Assembly (NCBI GenBank): GCA_030248135.1
Contig: JASANC010004260.1
Span: forward strand, 1-64,000
DNA length: 64,000 bases
Source: Theristus sp. LFF4_11
Taxonomy: Eukaryota > Nematoda > Chromadorea > Monhysterida > Xyalidae
Direction of reading: 5' to 3'
Of the stretch, positions 37,151 to 50,500 are shown one piece after another (the stretch's first letter is position 1; each line of letters starts with the position of its first letter). A program made the position numbers and the translations under genes. The notes beneath the pieces are model-generated. The model was not told the origin of the DNA. It ran no database searches and saw only the letters and a list, made by a program, of their open reading frames with translations.

Positions 37151-40100
37151 GCAAACAATCCATGGACACAGCATTTTTATAAAAAAGCTATGAAGAACAT
37201 GTTTTTTTGCCGTTTCATGTGTGAAAATTACATTCGATATTCTGTCTCAGTGTTCGCTGAAACGTGAGAAATAGACAGCTGTGTGTGTGTGACCGAATCT
37301 TGCTTGTTTCTTAAGCTAATTTCCAATATCAAATCACAAACTGATCAAAGAGTTCAGGATCCTGATTTTTTTCACGTGCGTATTTGAACATTTTTCCCCA
37401 GTAATCTTGAAACCTTTGATTGAAACAAGGCAAAAACAACAAAAATAATTCTCACAGGAGAAATCACACTTATCACAAAGCAGTTCTTGGATGCAAGCCT
37501 TTAGTCTTCGATGATGTTTTCTCAGAGGAGCTAGTTAGAGCAAACACAAAGTGTCTGCCACGCTATCCCCATCCACAAGAAGACTCAAGTTCTCTTCCGT
37601 TTACGTTTCAGCTACGCAAGGCGTTCACTTCAGCTCATATATTATTTAATTCCATATGTAGATAAACGTCCGAACTTGAACTGTTCTTGCGAGTGCAAAG
37701 CTTCTCTGCTTCTCTTTCGCAGCTTATTTTCTTTTTTGCTCACAGATTTATCCCGATGCATTTTCAGTGCCGCATATTTCCGGCATGACCAGCCATTAAC
37801 CAACCAACAAGCCCACGCAAACGTTTGATGATCATTTCTTGCTTACGTAAGAAGCATGCGATGCCCAATTATCAGGTTTTTTGTGTTGTCCCTTTGAAAG
37901 GTTTTTATCGGCATAGTTGCTTTTGGATGGCGCTAGGTTTTGACAGATTCTTGAAACGTTGTCTGACTGTCTGGCATTCTTTTTGGATCGCCTGACGATG
38001 ATTGAGCGCATCTGTCGCTCGCGGCGTTGACACCACAGACAACTTTGTTGCTATTATTCGTGACTTTCACACACACTGATGAGGAATTGGTTAACGCTAG
38101 GTAATTCGCAAACATTATTACAATTGTATTTCAGTCAACATTGAAACATTACTGAGTCGCACCTCGAAATCTCCCACCCCTTCAGTTTTGTTATTCGTGA
38201 TATGCGGGCGTCAAAGTGCAACCACCTAAAGCAACGCTTTTATTAAAAATCTGCCCGACCGGACAATACCGAAAGGGAGCGCGCAGCAAAAACTTGCTTT
38301 ATTATCTGTCATAAACACTTTGTGGTGCTGGCGTGATATTAGTGCCTTCTAGGTGACAATAATAATGTGGCCGAACTGTGATGATAATTTACTCACATTT
38401 TAAAATGCATCGCTGTATGTTCGTTCAGTCTCGGCTTGCTTTGAGATTTCTTATCATTGTAACCTAGTTTTTTCAGTCAACACACACCATTTCCAGGTTT
38501 TGCTGTTCCGTTTTTGACCCCGTCCACCGTCTCATTTGCCTCACACATCAAATCGCTGTTGAAGAACTCGAATTTCAAAACGTAGATCAATGCAAAAGCT
38601 TCGTTCAAAGTTTGTCTCGAGTTTACACGCACGGTATAAACAATGTTTCGTTTCCAATTAGTTGTCTTGTGCTTTTATCTGAGTTGTCGTTGTTTGAAAA
38701 GAAACTATGTTGATTTTCAGCATGAGAAGAATTACTTCTATCCTTTTTTGAAATTTGTTTTGTTGTTGGATTGAAATACATTGAAGCGACATTGTATTTT
38801 ACGCGCTTTTAACTTATCGTTTGTTATGGTAGCTCTTTTATGGCTGGGGAAGAGCGGTTGTTCACGTTTTAGGTTTGCCAGAAACAGCAAAACAAAACTT
38901 TTTGAGTTCAATCAACTTTGAACAATATTGTTCATTTCAAAACCAACAAACAAATCTAAACAAAAAAGAATTTTTAATCCGAGAAACAAAAGAGTGCCTG
39001 TAATGTTAGAACAAACAATATTGTCATTTGATTTTTAAAAGGAATCTTGTTTGGTGTCCAAGAACGGACAGACGCCATGAGAAAATGAATAATTTAGTTT
39101 TTGTAGGCATCAGCCTGGTCAGCCACCGTCAGCGCTAAGTTTTGTGATCGCTTTTGCGGCTTTCTTTTTTTGTGTTGCGGTTGTTAAAGAAAGAAAAACT
39201 TTTCGCTCTTTGAAAATGCCCTTATCAGTTATGGAAATCGATTAGCAGGACAGGAAATTTTGAAAAGTGTCGTTTTTTACGAGCCTACTTTTTTAGGCGA
39301 ACACACGCATGAAAATGAACCAGCTGGGTGGCATCAATTGAAAAAGAACGCTCTTTTCAATTGGTAATACTGTATCTTATGACTTTTTGTTGTTTATTCA
39401 TTGAATAACAAATCATTGGTTTGCAATACTGATTCAAACCATGCTTTGCGAATGGTATTCTTCAACGTTAAGTCCTTCCGAAGTACACATGTCAAATAAT
39501 TGAAACTCCGCTGAGTTTACACGAAGCGAAACTTGAAGACTGTGTACAAGAATATTCGAAATTTTCACGAAATGAACATATTTCATGTGTATAGCAGAAC
39601 ACACACCAAAAACGGGAGTTTCCAGTAATTGCTCCTTAAAAGCGGCACACGAAGCCGGGCAGGGATGTAATATTGCAGAATTGCGATGTTCCACATCCAA
39701 GCGAGTTATTTGTCATTTCAGCCTATAAACGACACCGCCACTGAGCAGCGCAATATTCCCAGAGCGCTAATTTTCTGTGCCGCCTACTTTCCTCTTTCTT
39801 GCCGGTTTTTAGAAGAATATATAAGTCTCGAAATAAGCACCAACATTCGAAGAAAAAATGCTTGAAAACAAACTTGTTGTTGCACGGCGGTTAGCGCTGA
39901 GAGTAGGGACGCTTTTGGACGCCGACACTGTGTAGTCAACATGGCTAATTGGCGAAAATGCAGAATTTCAGTTTTAATGCCAGCTGACATTTTTAGGTTC
40001 TTCGAAATGCACGCGAATACTGCTCAATACTGAACACGCGGGGTTTTTCAATATGTTTTGTTACCACATTTAAAAAATAGATTCTGTTTTGTTAATTGGT

Positions 40101-43100
40101 TACGTTTGAAAAAGGTGCACTGATTTTCTTTGTGCACGACGCAGCGTTCTGTGAGTCTTGGGAACTGATTTTGATTTTGATGATTTAATGTTTCAATCTT
40201 TCTATATATGTATGAATGAGCCGTGTTGATTGTATTTTCTTGCATTAACAACACAAAAGTTCAAAAACATACACTTAAAATTACTGACAAACAAGCGCCT
40301 CACTGATTCTCTAACCCCCTACCGACCGGATTTGTCTAGTGATGCTACACGTTTAGAACATCTGAACAAATAAACGGTTACAGGTTGAAAACGTTCTCTG
40401 ATTATTATTTTAAAGATTAAGGGTTTGCCGGTTTTCTGTTGGACTGAGATGAAACTTTTTTTAAATTCCCAACTTCACCACATGCACCACAACAAAACAA
40501 ACTCCATGTTTGGTTCTTTTCAACTGATTTTCACCTGAACCCCACTCTAAAATATGGCAAAACTCCAATAAATTGTGCACGTGCCCGCAGCTATTCAAAC
40601 GTTTGGAATTTTTTTGTTCTTTTGTTTCTTTAAACGCTCGACTGAACAAAAATGGACTGAAATTTCTTTTCAGCGTGTTTACTTCCTTCTTCCGCAAATG
40701 TTTTCTTCCTTTTTCTGCTCAGTTTTTCAGCTATAATTGGCGTGAAAATAAAACTTCTGGGTTTTTTCAAAATTCTTATCTCGTTTCTTTCATGAATTCC
40801 TGAGGCAGCTTCAACCAATCATGGAACACTGATTTTACCAATGACTGCTTGCTACTCAACGCACCCTGTGCAAATTTCAAACTTTGGCCCGTCGTAAACG
40901 TTACGACATTCAAAAACTGGAAATGAACCAGCACAACATTGCGTTTATGATTGCTCTTTTGCATGGTGCGTTGAGTAATAACTTCCTTGATACATACTTA
41001 TGTTTCCCGTGCAGCAATTCAAAAGGACAGAAACGGTGTGTAGGCAGGCACGATCGGGCGGGGCCTACGAATTGTTTGCTTGACTGCTTTCGCGGCTTTC
41101 TTCTTGCTTTTCCTTTTTATGCCATGAAAGTTCAGGTAAATTCACGTGCCTTGCAACTTTTTTTGCAACCCGACGCAAAAAAATGGTCACGTCAACTTTA
41201 TTAGAGCGAAAACTGTTCTTCTTTTCACAACGGCAACGCGAAAGATTATGAGATTTTCAGTTTTTTTCTCTCTCGGCCTCCACGTTTTCTTGTCCCCCTA
41301 CCCCCCCGAAACTTTGCTGACATTTCACTGAATGTCTGCCAGTATGAATTGAGCATGAATTCAGTAACTGAGCGAGTTGCCAAATCTTTTCCAAAAGATT
41401 TAGACAGCTTCACATAAATGTGCGCTTTTTTCGTTTCTGCTTTCACTGTTTTCGAGCCAAAATTGAAGCTGAAAGTGAATGTGGCGTGCTCTGTTGAGCA
41501 CTTGAGAGCGCGCAAAAGAATGAAAGGCCAATTCTGGCCAATTTGCAGTATTAGAGATTCCAGTTTACAAAAGGAGCCATTTATCACGTGACGTTACTTT
41601 CAGAAAAATATAGCGGTTTTGGACAAGGAAATTCGAAAAGTTCCATTGTGCGTTCATGAACACTGAATTATACATAGATATTCTATTTCCGCGAAAAAAA
41701 CACATTCTCTCCAAAAAACCAAACCAAGAATTAATTTGCATTATTGAACACCCTCCTGTTCATGATTTCTGGTAACTAAAAGCTCTGATTAAAAATTCGA
41801 TTTATCACTTTGGCAGTAGCTGAAGCTGTTCATGCCAACAGCTCACAACTGGAAAATTACACACATTGATCTGAGCGTGACCAAGTCAGGGGTTTTGCTC
41901 ACATTTCGGTACGCTGCATAAAAAGCTGCACTTTATAATCATCAATGTATCGGGCTTGACAGTAATTACAGGGTTACACAGAACGGCACATTTCGCTTGA
42001 TTGGTTGTTGTTTCAAAAACGGAAACTCTTCAAAATAAATGAAAAGTTGCGAATATTCTGTCATATTAAGTGGCACTTTATCCAGTGATCTTTCTGCCGC
42101 TCAACTTAAAGGAGTTTCATGGAAATTAGTCTATTTTATCGCCCATCAGTTATTCAAAGCAAGCTTTTTGTCTACCCTGTATTCTTTGACAGTGACATAA
42201 AGTCTCGCCCGATACATGGCGTTGGCGTGCGCATTTGGGAAAATTTGGCGCAAACACTGATTAGCAGCGACAGATCATAACTCAGCACATTCGCATGCTT
42301 TTGTAAATTTTGGTTACTTTTGTTCTGGAAATTTTGAAGTTTTTTTTGTATTTTAAACTATGTATTATTTATTGTTCTGCAGATTTTGGTTGTCACGTCG
42401 ATCAGCGATTCGTGATAACATGGTTTATTATTATGCATGCAGTTGAGCTGAATCATCTTAGTTTTCGAGCAGCATTCTCATTGTAAGTGTAAGTGGACAC
42501 CAATGGAACACGGGTTACAAATCTCGAATCCGGAGTGACAAACCGTGACTCTTGCGGAACGACCGTTTTTATGCGGCGTGCGTATCCAAATCATCCCGAA
42601 CACACAAATAACGTACATGGCGGATTCATAAAAAAAACGGCAATTTCTGAAGTCGGATAAAAGTCGCCATACTGTATTGACATCCGCTTCCGCTTCGGAA
42701 TTTGTTTTCAAATTATCAAATAAAAATTTGAAAAGAAAGTGAACTTTTCATACCGTGTATACACCTTCCACGAGTACCCGCTTTATCTTTGCTGGCAGAA
42801 ACTGAGGTTTCTAGAATATGTATGAACGTGGAAAATATTCTTTCAACCGAAAAAAGAGAGTCTCAGAACTCAAAATAGTACGCCGTGGTATTATAAAATT
42901 AATGACGCTGAAAATTTGCTTGTCGTCTCGTGGAGTGTTGAAACAGCGAGCGGTGCAGTGTTTGAACGTATGTTCCTTTTTGTGAAAGAAAAAAACGGTT
43001 GCGACGAGGGAGGGTCGAGTCGCGGGTTACTCAAGAGCAGAAAAAGTTCAAAAGGCTAAGAACTTTGTTACTTTTGCGGTTGTTTCTGTTTTTGCAAAGC

Positions 43101-44593
43101 TGTACCACACGTGCACCTGCATGAAAACTTCGCGTGGCCACAGTTTGTGTTGCGAAAGCCTCACGAAATAAAGCAGCCATTTGTTTATTGAGGCGTGAAG
43201 AATTTCGACCCAAGAACGAAAACAATACGGCGGCACACACCGGAAATCTCTGAAAACGGCCGATTAAATAATGTTCCATTTCCTATTGAGATTTGCTTTG
43301 TTTTCCCTTCATTCATCAGCATTTTCGCTTTTATTTCGCACATGCACGAAAATGTTGTTTTTTCTCATGTTTTCAGCTTCACAGACCCAAACGTTATAAC
43401 TTGGTGAAGCGGTTTTTAATTTATTTCTGTTTGTGTTGTAGCGTGTTCACAAGATATGTAAGGATGTAGAGTTTTTTTATGATTTTCAGCCGTCCCCATT
43501 TGTTTGGAAGGTTATACAGGGTTCGGCGTGGATACAACAGTTCAGCCTTATTCTACGTTTGAGACTGCCACAATCTGAAAAAAACGCATTCATGGAAGAG
43601 ATGAAAACAAACAACTGCAAACATCACAGTCTAATTTCTCAATCGTCTGCACCTCTCAGCTCCGCCCACACTTTTAGCTCCCACCACATTTTCCACCCTG
43701 TATCCCACCCTCAACTTTACGCCGGAGTTCCATGCCCATTCGTTGCTTGCGCTCGCCTGCAAAACTCGTGATAAGAGACACCGCTAGTCAAATTCTGAGA
43801 GGCATCGCTTTTTACGGCGTGCTGAAAGTTATTTGCAGTGTGTTGATTGAAAGACGGGTCAATTTTTTGAAAAAAAATCAAACTGAAACCTTCTTTAATT
43901 GTGAGGTGCACAGCTGTTTACTTGGAACCGGCTTTCCACGTGTCTAATAGTTCAGTGTATTCAGCTCTGTCTTCGAGATGCAGACACTTTTCAAACGCCT
44001 TTCAAAAGATGCCGCGAAAATAATTTGCTTCGGCATCTTGCAGTCACGACGAGAAGCCGCTCTCACGGAGTTTCTCACGAGTTTCACAGCGTTTCAAAAT
44101 CATCAGAAAATTCCATGCCGAGTTTTATTCGGTGCCTAACGCATGGTACACATTCCAACATGGCACAGTGACTGGCTACGCCATGCCGCAAACGCACCAC
44201 CCATTACATGACTTCGCGCTGTTGCGTGTCCAGTCCACATCCAACCGGCTCACCACTGCGGCAATCAGCAAAAACAGCTGGTCTAAAACAAGGACAACAG
44301 AGCTCACCTGTCATACAGAGGAAAAATCCTCTCGTTTTTTTAAATATCGGCCAGAGTGAGGTCATGTACCCCTGAAACCTCAGCATAAAAAACGGTGGTG
44401 ATAAAGATTCTTTTTCGAGCGCGGATATAAAAAATGTGAAAGTCTTTTTCATTTCAGTGTGATGCCAAAAATATAATGCTTCATAAATGCCTCAAACACC
44501 AATCGATTCCCAGCAACTCCACTTATTCATTGAGATTCCAGTAATAGCCAGTAAAATTCAATTTCATGCAACATATACATTGAAACCGCAAAT
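37151..44593. other. intergenic / 5' flank, no supported gene
   Basis: Mostly AT-rich. Short splice-bounded candidates, such as plus 41019-41087 after CCCGTGCAG (reading QFKRTETVCRQARSGGAYEL and a stop), are too isolated to call. No RNA gene, CRISPR array or large repeat was seen. It may contain upstream regulatory DNA of the anion channel gene. Confidence 0.45.
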
Positions 44594-47500
44594 ATGAAAG
44601 TCGTTTGCATCAAATTCACCTGCTCAACCGCTAATTTATTGGTGAAACTTGTGGTAATAACTGTAGTAATATCGGCAACAGTTGCCGCTGACCAAGGACC
44701 CACCGACGCAAGGAAACCCCTAAGCGCTCAGGACATCGCGTTCAGACAGGTGAAATTTTTTTTAAGATTTTTTTTCATTTGTAACAAAGCCTTCTTCCTT
44801 TGTGGTTTGGAGTCTACTGTGGCAGAGCCCTTCCGAGCGGCGAAAGGCTAAAAAGACGATACAAAACTCGATGCACTTTTGAGTCAGCTATAAAATCGAA
44901 AGTTTGCTAAAAATGTTATAAACTCCCTTCAGATGACGGCCACTCAGGCATCCACGTTACGCCAGCTGCACGCACTGGCTGAACGCGAACGAGTGAAACA
45001 CGAGGCAAGAGAGAAACGCTACCAAGATGCAATTGACGCAAACACAATGATGCGCCATCATTACCACGAACATCGCGATGCGGTAAACAAGCGTTACGCC
45101 GCGCCAAATGAACGTCGTCCAGCGTTAGACAAGCGTCATGCAGCGTCAAACGAACATCATACTGCTTTAGACGAGCGTTACGCAGCGTCAAAAGAATATT
45201 ACCCAGCGTTAGACAAGCGTTACGCAGCGTCAGACACGCATCATCCAGCGTCGTTTGAGCGTGACGCAGCGTTGCTGAGCGACGAACAGGTGCTGCCAAC
45301 GCACGAGGCGCACCGGCGGCATGCGGCGCCTCTGCCAGCGTCGCCGCTTTTTGCAGCGCCAACGTCGAACGCAAACACGCAGAGATACGCGGCGTCATCA
45401 TCCGATTATGTGGATGCGTCAGACACGCTTGACGACGGCGACCAACAACAACAACGACAACAGCAACGCCACAGAGAGCAACACGAAAAGATGAAATACC
45501 AGCGCCCGCTGGACGTGCAAGTGAATCAGCTGTGCGAAATCTGGAACAGTGGGTCGCCCTCAGACGACTTGGTCTGGTTGGTGTTGTTGGTTTTTTGGAA
45601 ATCATTGACGAAATCTGCTGCAAAATCTTCTTTTCTCAGTTGAAGCTTGCGGCTTTCAACATTATCTTGAAATCGCATCACTGAAACGATCAACAGCTTT
45701 CAGGACAGAATCTGCGGACAAGCTATTGGTCATGATAAATAGAACGGCAGTCCACACGTAAAAGTGTTCTTGCTGTTTTTGAATGCTGTAATAATAAAGC
45801 AAAATGCAACTTTTTAATGATTATCTCGACTTTTTCATAACTAACGTGCCCCGTTACCGCATATTTCTGCGCGTTTCTAAACCTACGCCACTCATTTTCT
45901 GTTTGTGCAAACAAAAACCCGTAGATACCTCTAGACATCTTCCTAACTCCTTGATTCAAAAAAATGTAGAAAACTTTGCAACTAACAAACTCATTCTGCT
46001 TTGAATTTTGTAAACGTTTCACTAAAAAGTACTGTAGAGGCACAGAACATGCGGCTGTTCTGGTTTCTGGAAAATAGAGACCCATTTTCAGGATGGAGGG
46101 TGCGGACCGTCTATTCCCGGTGTTGAACGACGGCAACCGGTACAACATGTTCCTCGCACCCGGTCAAGTTTTCGGTGAGTTTTGCTGTTGCATATTTTAT
46201 AGCGATTGTCATGTTTTCTTCATCTTTGACACGTGAACATAATTTGAATTTGAAATTTCAAAAACTCCGAACATAAAATTTTTCCGCAGGCCAAACAACA
46301 AACGTCTCGCTGGCGATGTACATTGAGTCGATGTCGTCGTTCAAAGCTCAGACAATGGTTGGTGGAAGTTTGAATAATCTTGAAAAGTAAATTAGGGCAT
46401 CATTCAAGCAGGATGTGAATAAGTTTATCCACACAGAGTCTCGCATTTCGTTTGCCCTTCACCATAGTCCTTCTAGGCCGAATGTTCAGTTCAAGAGTGT
46501 GAATACCGTTTTTCTTCAATTTTTAGTGTTTTTAAGGTTGTCATTTTCAATTATTTCCAGGATTTCGAAGTGGACATGTACCTCGCGCTGTCCTGGTTCG
46601 ACAAGCGTCTGATGCACAACTGCACGCACGCCATTCTGGTCACCCAGAAACGTCTGACGCAGCTGATCTGGCATCCCGACCTGTACTTTGTCAACTCAAA
46701 GTTCGGCTACCTTCAAGAAGTCACAACGCCGAATCTGATGATGCTCGTTTATCCAGACGGCATGATCTTCAAAGCGCTCAGGTCTGTGTGCGCTGGTGGA
46801 ATGTTTGAGAAAATGGATTCGAAAGATGAGTGGGCAGGGTACCTTGATAGTACAACTTGCAACTCCATTGAATTTTCCTGTTCTTTTGAAAAAGTTTTGT
46901 TTGATTTTTTGGTTTTCTTTGCTTTTTGAGTGATCGAAGAAAAAAGTTGCTTTAGGGTTGACGTGACGCTGGCGTGCGCCATGAACCTTCGTGGCTTCCC
47001 GATGGACACTCAAAGTTGTGGCGTGAAAATACAAAGCTGTAAGTTGGAAACATATCACGGCTCGTTTTACGGAAAAGGGAGAAAAAGTATTCAGACTTTT
47101 TGATAGAGTCACCATTTCAAAGTCAATTTGCAACCGGCTATAATTTGCAGTTGCGTATGTTCAAGAAGTTCTGAATCTCCTTTGGCACGTCGACCCAGAC
47201 GCCGGCTACCCGATTGGCACGAACGAAGAGATCACTCTGAACGACATGGTCATTGTGGACAGACAGTGGGAGTACTGCAGCTCAAAGTACAAGATGTTCC
47301 GTGGATACGGTACGGTTACTGTGAAGTTTAGGATTTCGTCGAATACATGTGGGAAATTTAGGGCATTTTCCAGTTCGACTATACAAAAATGTGTATTATT
47401 TTTATGTACATAAAACATGTACACGTTTATGGGGTTTTACTACAACACAAACACTCAACTCTCTTCCACAAACGTGCCCGCCCAATTCAACCGGAATTTG

Positions 47501-50500
47501 AAACATCAGAAACAAGCGGTAAAAAGTACAAAAAGCAAAAGGATCTTGCAGGCAACTGGAGCTGTCTGACGGGCACGATCGTGATGCGGCGTCTGATCGT
47601 GTTCCACATCATCCAGACCTACATCCCGACGGCCATGTTGGTCGTCATCTCGTGGCTGTCCTTCTATTTGGACGCCCGTGCGTCGCCGGCCAGAATTTCG
47701 TTGACCATCACGACGCTGCTGACGTTGACGACGATGAGCAACGGAGCGAGACAGGACTTGCCGCAGGTGGACGGGGGTCAAAGAAATGGGCTTTTTGTGT
47801 CCAGGGCTGACCGGAACCCTTCGCCGCCCCGATTCAAATGTACCCAATCTCACGCAGCCCCATTTGTCAGGTGGCCTACATCAAAGCGCTGGACATTTGG
47901 CTTGCCTTCTGCACGGTGTTCGTGTTCTGTGTGCTGCTGGAGTACACGCTGGTCAGTTTCTTCATCACGAGAAAGACGACCAGCTGTCACCATCTGCAGT
48001 TGGCCAGACGCATGAACTCCGCTGTGACGGCCGCCATGGGACAAGCACAGGTAGAAAATTGTGGATTGAGATTTGGGTAAACGTTAGGGTAAAATTTTGG
48101 GTAAACGTGTGGGTAACATTTTAGATAAATGTGTGGGTAACATTTCAGATAAACGTGGGCAACATTTTGGGTAAACATTTGGGTCAATAAATGGGAAAAC
48201 GTTTTGGGTAACATTATTCCGCTGAAAATGACCGTGCCTGTTGTGACAGTCCGCTTTGATTGGATGTGCTGAATGGATAGCAGACCGCAGTTCAGCACAA
48301 GCCAGATTTGAATTTAGAATAGCTTTACCAACAACTAACCGATAACTTATACAGTACCTGGTGAGCTTGAAACGTGAAAACGTGGTTCACACCACCACCA
48401 CCACTGCTAACAATGCAAACAACGATACGGTAATACTTGGATTACGGTAGAATGGTAGAATAGTTCTGGGTTAGCGTGTGTAGTACTGATTATAAAGGGC
48501 GCGTGACACTCGACTGTGCGGCGGAATGCATGAAGTGTGCCGATGTTGCGGTGTGTGCTGGGATTTGAATGTCTTGTCAGAGGCTTAACTTTCCGATTTG
48601 CAGAACTGCCTTCTTGAAAGAGTAAAAACGCTTTTTACCAATTGCTCCGTTTGCTGTGCTGCACAAATGCTGGAGAATAAAACCGCACAAAATCAGTCAT
48701 GATACTTTCACAAGAAATCCAATGTTATAGCGAAATTGTTTCCGATGCACAGAGACCCCCGCTTTCCATCGTGAGCTTCGTGCAAAACGCTTCTTCTATC
48801 CTAGGATCTCGTCGACTTTCCGACCGATCCTCGTCTCACTGGCCGGTCAAGCATCAAAGGTCGCTACGATGGGGTGAGAGTTTTTTTTTTACTTTACTTT
48901 TCTGTCCTCGTTGGGTTCGTTTTGAACTTACCGGTAATTTTGTGCTGTGCGGAATTGCGGGTGAGAGTGTGCGACTTTTGCAGTGAAAATTTATTTATTT
49001 TTATTTTTACGGCTTTTAGTTTAGCGTATTTTTAGAGCGTAGTCAAGTTTAATGAAATTAGCAAATGCAGTAATCACTCATTTAGAACTTAGTTTGACTT
49101 GGCTGATTTAGGGCAATTTGTTCCACATTTTCTGTTTTCAACCAACTACAGCAGCCGCCTGAAATGCCCCGCTTTTTAACGGAATTCGTCAGGGTGACGG
49201 TAATTTTTGCTGTTGTTTTTATGTTTTTTGGTTTGTTATTTCCTTAGCTTTTTTAGATTTTTGTTGGGTTATCCGTGGTTGTGTTGTTTGTCCTGTCACG
49301 TGTCTTTTTTGTTACCGTTATGGGAGCGTTGAAATGTGTCAAAAACATCGAGGTGACGTCATTACTGATACACAGCACACTACACACGTTCGTGCAGTCA
49401 AAAAAATTAAGAAGTCTTATTTGTCTGAGACTTTCGAATAAACATCCACTGGTCTTTAGTCAAACAAAATTTTAACATTGTCGTTGATGAATGTAGGAAT
49501 GAATGTTTCAGGCTGATGTATTGAACAAAGATCTTGTTACACGTTGATTTTCCAGTGTCATTGTTCAAAATCACGCTCAAACATCAACGTTCGTTTGTAT
49601 CACGTTCAAAAAATGCCAAGTTCATTGAGTACTATGAGGCATGTCGGAATCTTGTTATGGAATGGATTTTGGAATGGAATTCAGGCATTTTTTTACGTGT
49701 GTGCGTTTCAGTTTGTAAACTCAATATTCAAATTACAAGAGCAACTTATTAGCCACTCGACGCACGCATTATTTTATCACAATTTTACTCAACTGTTCTA
49801 TCATGTATCTGCAGATGTTTTACAGCGCTCGCATACAACATGATGTGTTGGTTGATGTTCGTCAATCTCAAACTTGCATTGAGAACGGTACATCATAGAT
49901 GTAGCTTGCCAATGTATTTACCAAAACCATGCGCCATTTCTAGCAGCACTTGTCGCGGCGTCAGGCAAGCAACACTGGGCTGGCGTTCTCTGGCATCGAC
50001 GACCTGGACGGCGACGACTCACGCACGGTACGCCAATGCAAAAACATTGCACTGATTTGGAATGCGTCACTCGCACGCATGCTGCTCTCAAACGTCAATA
50101 ACGACAGAAGTTTCGTTTCACAAATACCATTAGAACGACTTTTCGAAGTGAACGTTTTCAAGAACTTTTGAACGGTGTGATAGTTTTTTTCTCAAAAAAT
50201 CCGGCGCATCACGCGGAGCAAAAAAGTTCAAAGGGAGGCAGACAATTTTCGACTCCAAAGCCGGCCACTGCTGAAGCTGTCTGGTTTTTTGCTGGTTTCC
50301 AACCTCACTTGGGGCCAAATCTGCTTCTGGTCTGGTTTCCGGCCTCCGTTGGATCCGGACTTGATTTCGTGCCCGGTTTTCGGTTTCTGCTTGGAACGGG
50401 ACTTGATTTGGAATTGTTTTAGAATCTCTCAGCGCATTATCGTTCTGATCTGTTGAACTTTTTTGTCTCCCGCGTGTGCTATTTGCTGCTTTGTTACATC

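Noticed and set aside
44916..45623. 235-residue minus-strand frame
   Set aside because: It is antisense to the repeat exon of the anion channel and open only because of the 42-base repeat. The plus strand is in phase with flanking channel exons.
46696..47133. 145-residue minus-strand frame
   Set aside because: It is antisense to channel exons with the Cys-loop and WHPDLYFVN motifs on the plus strand.
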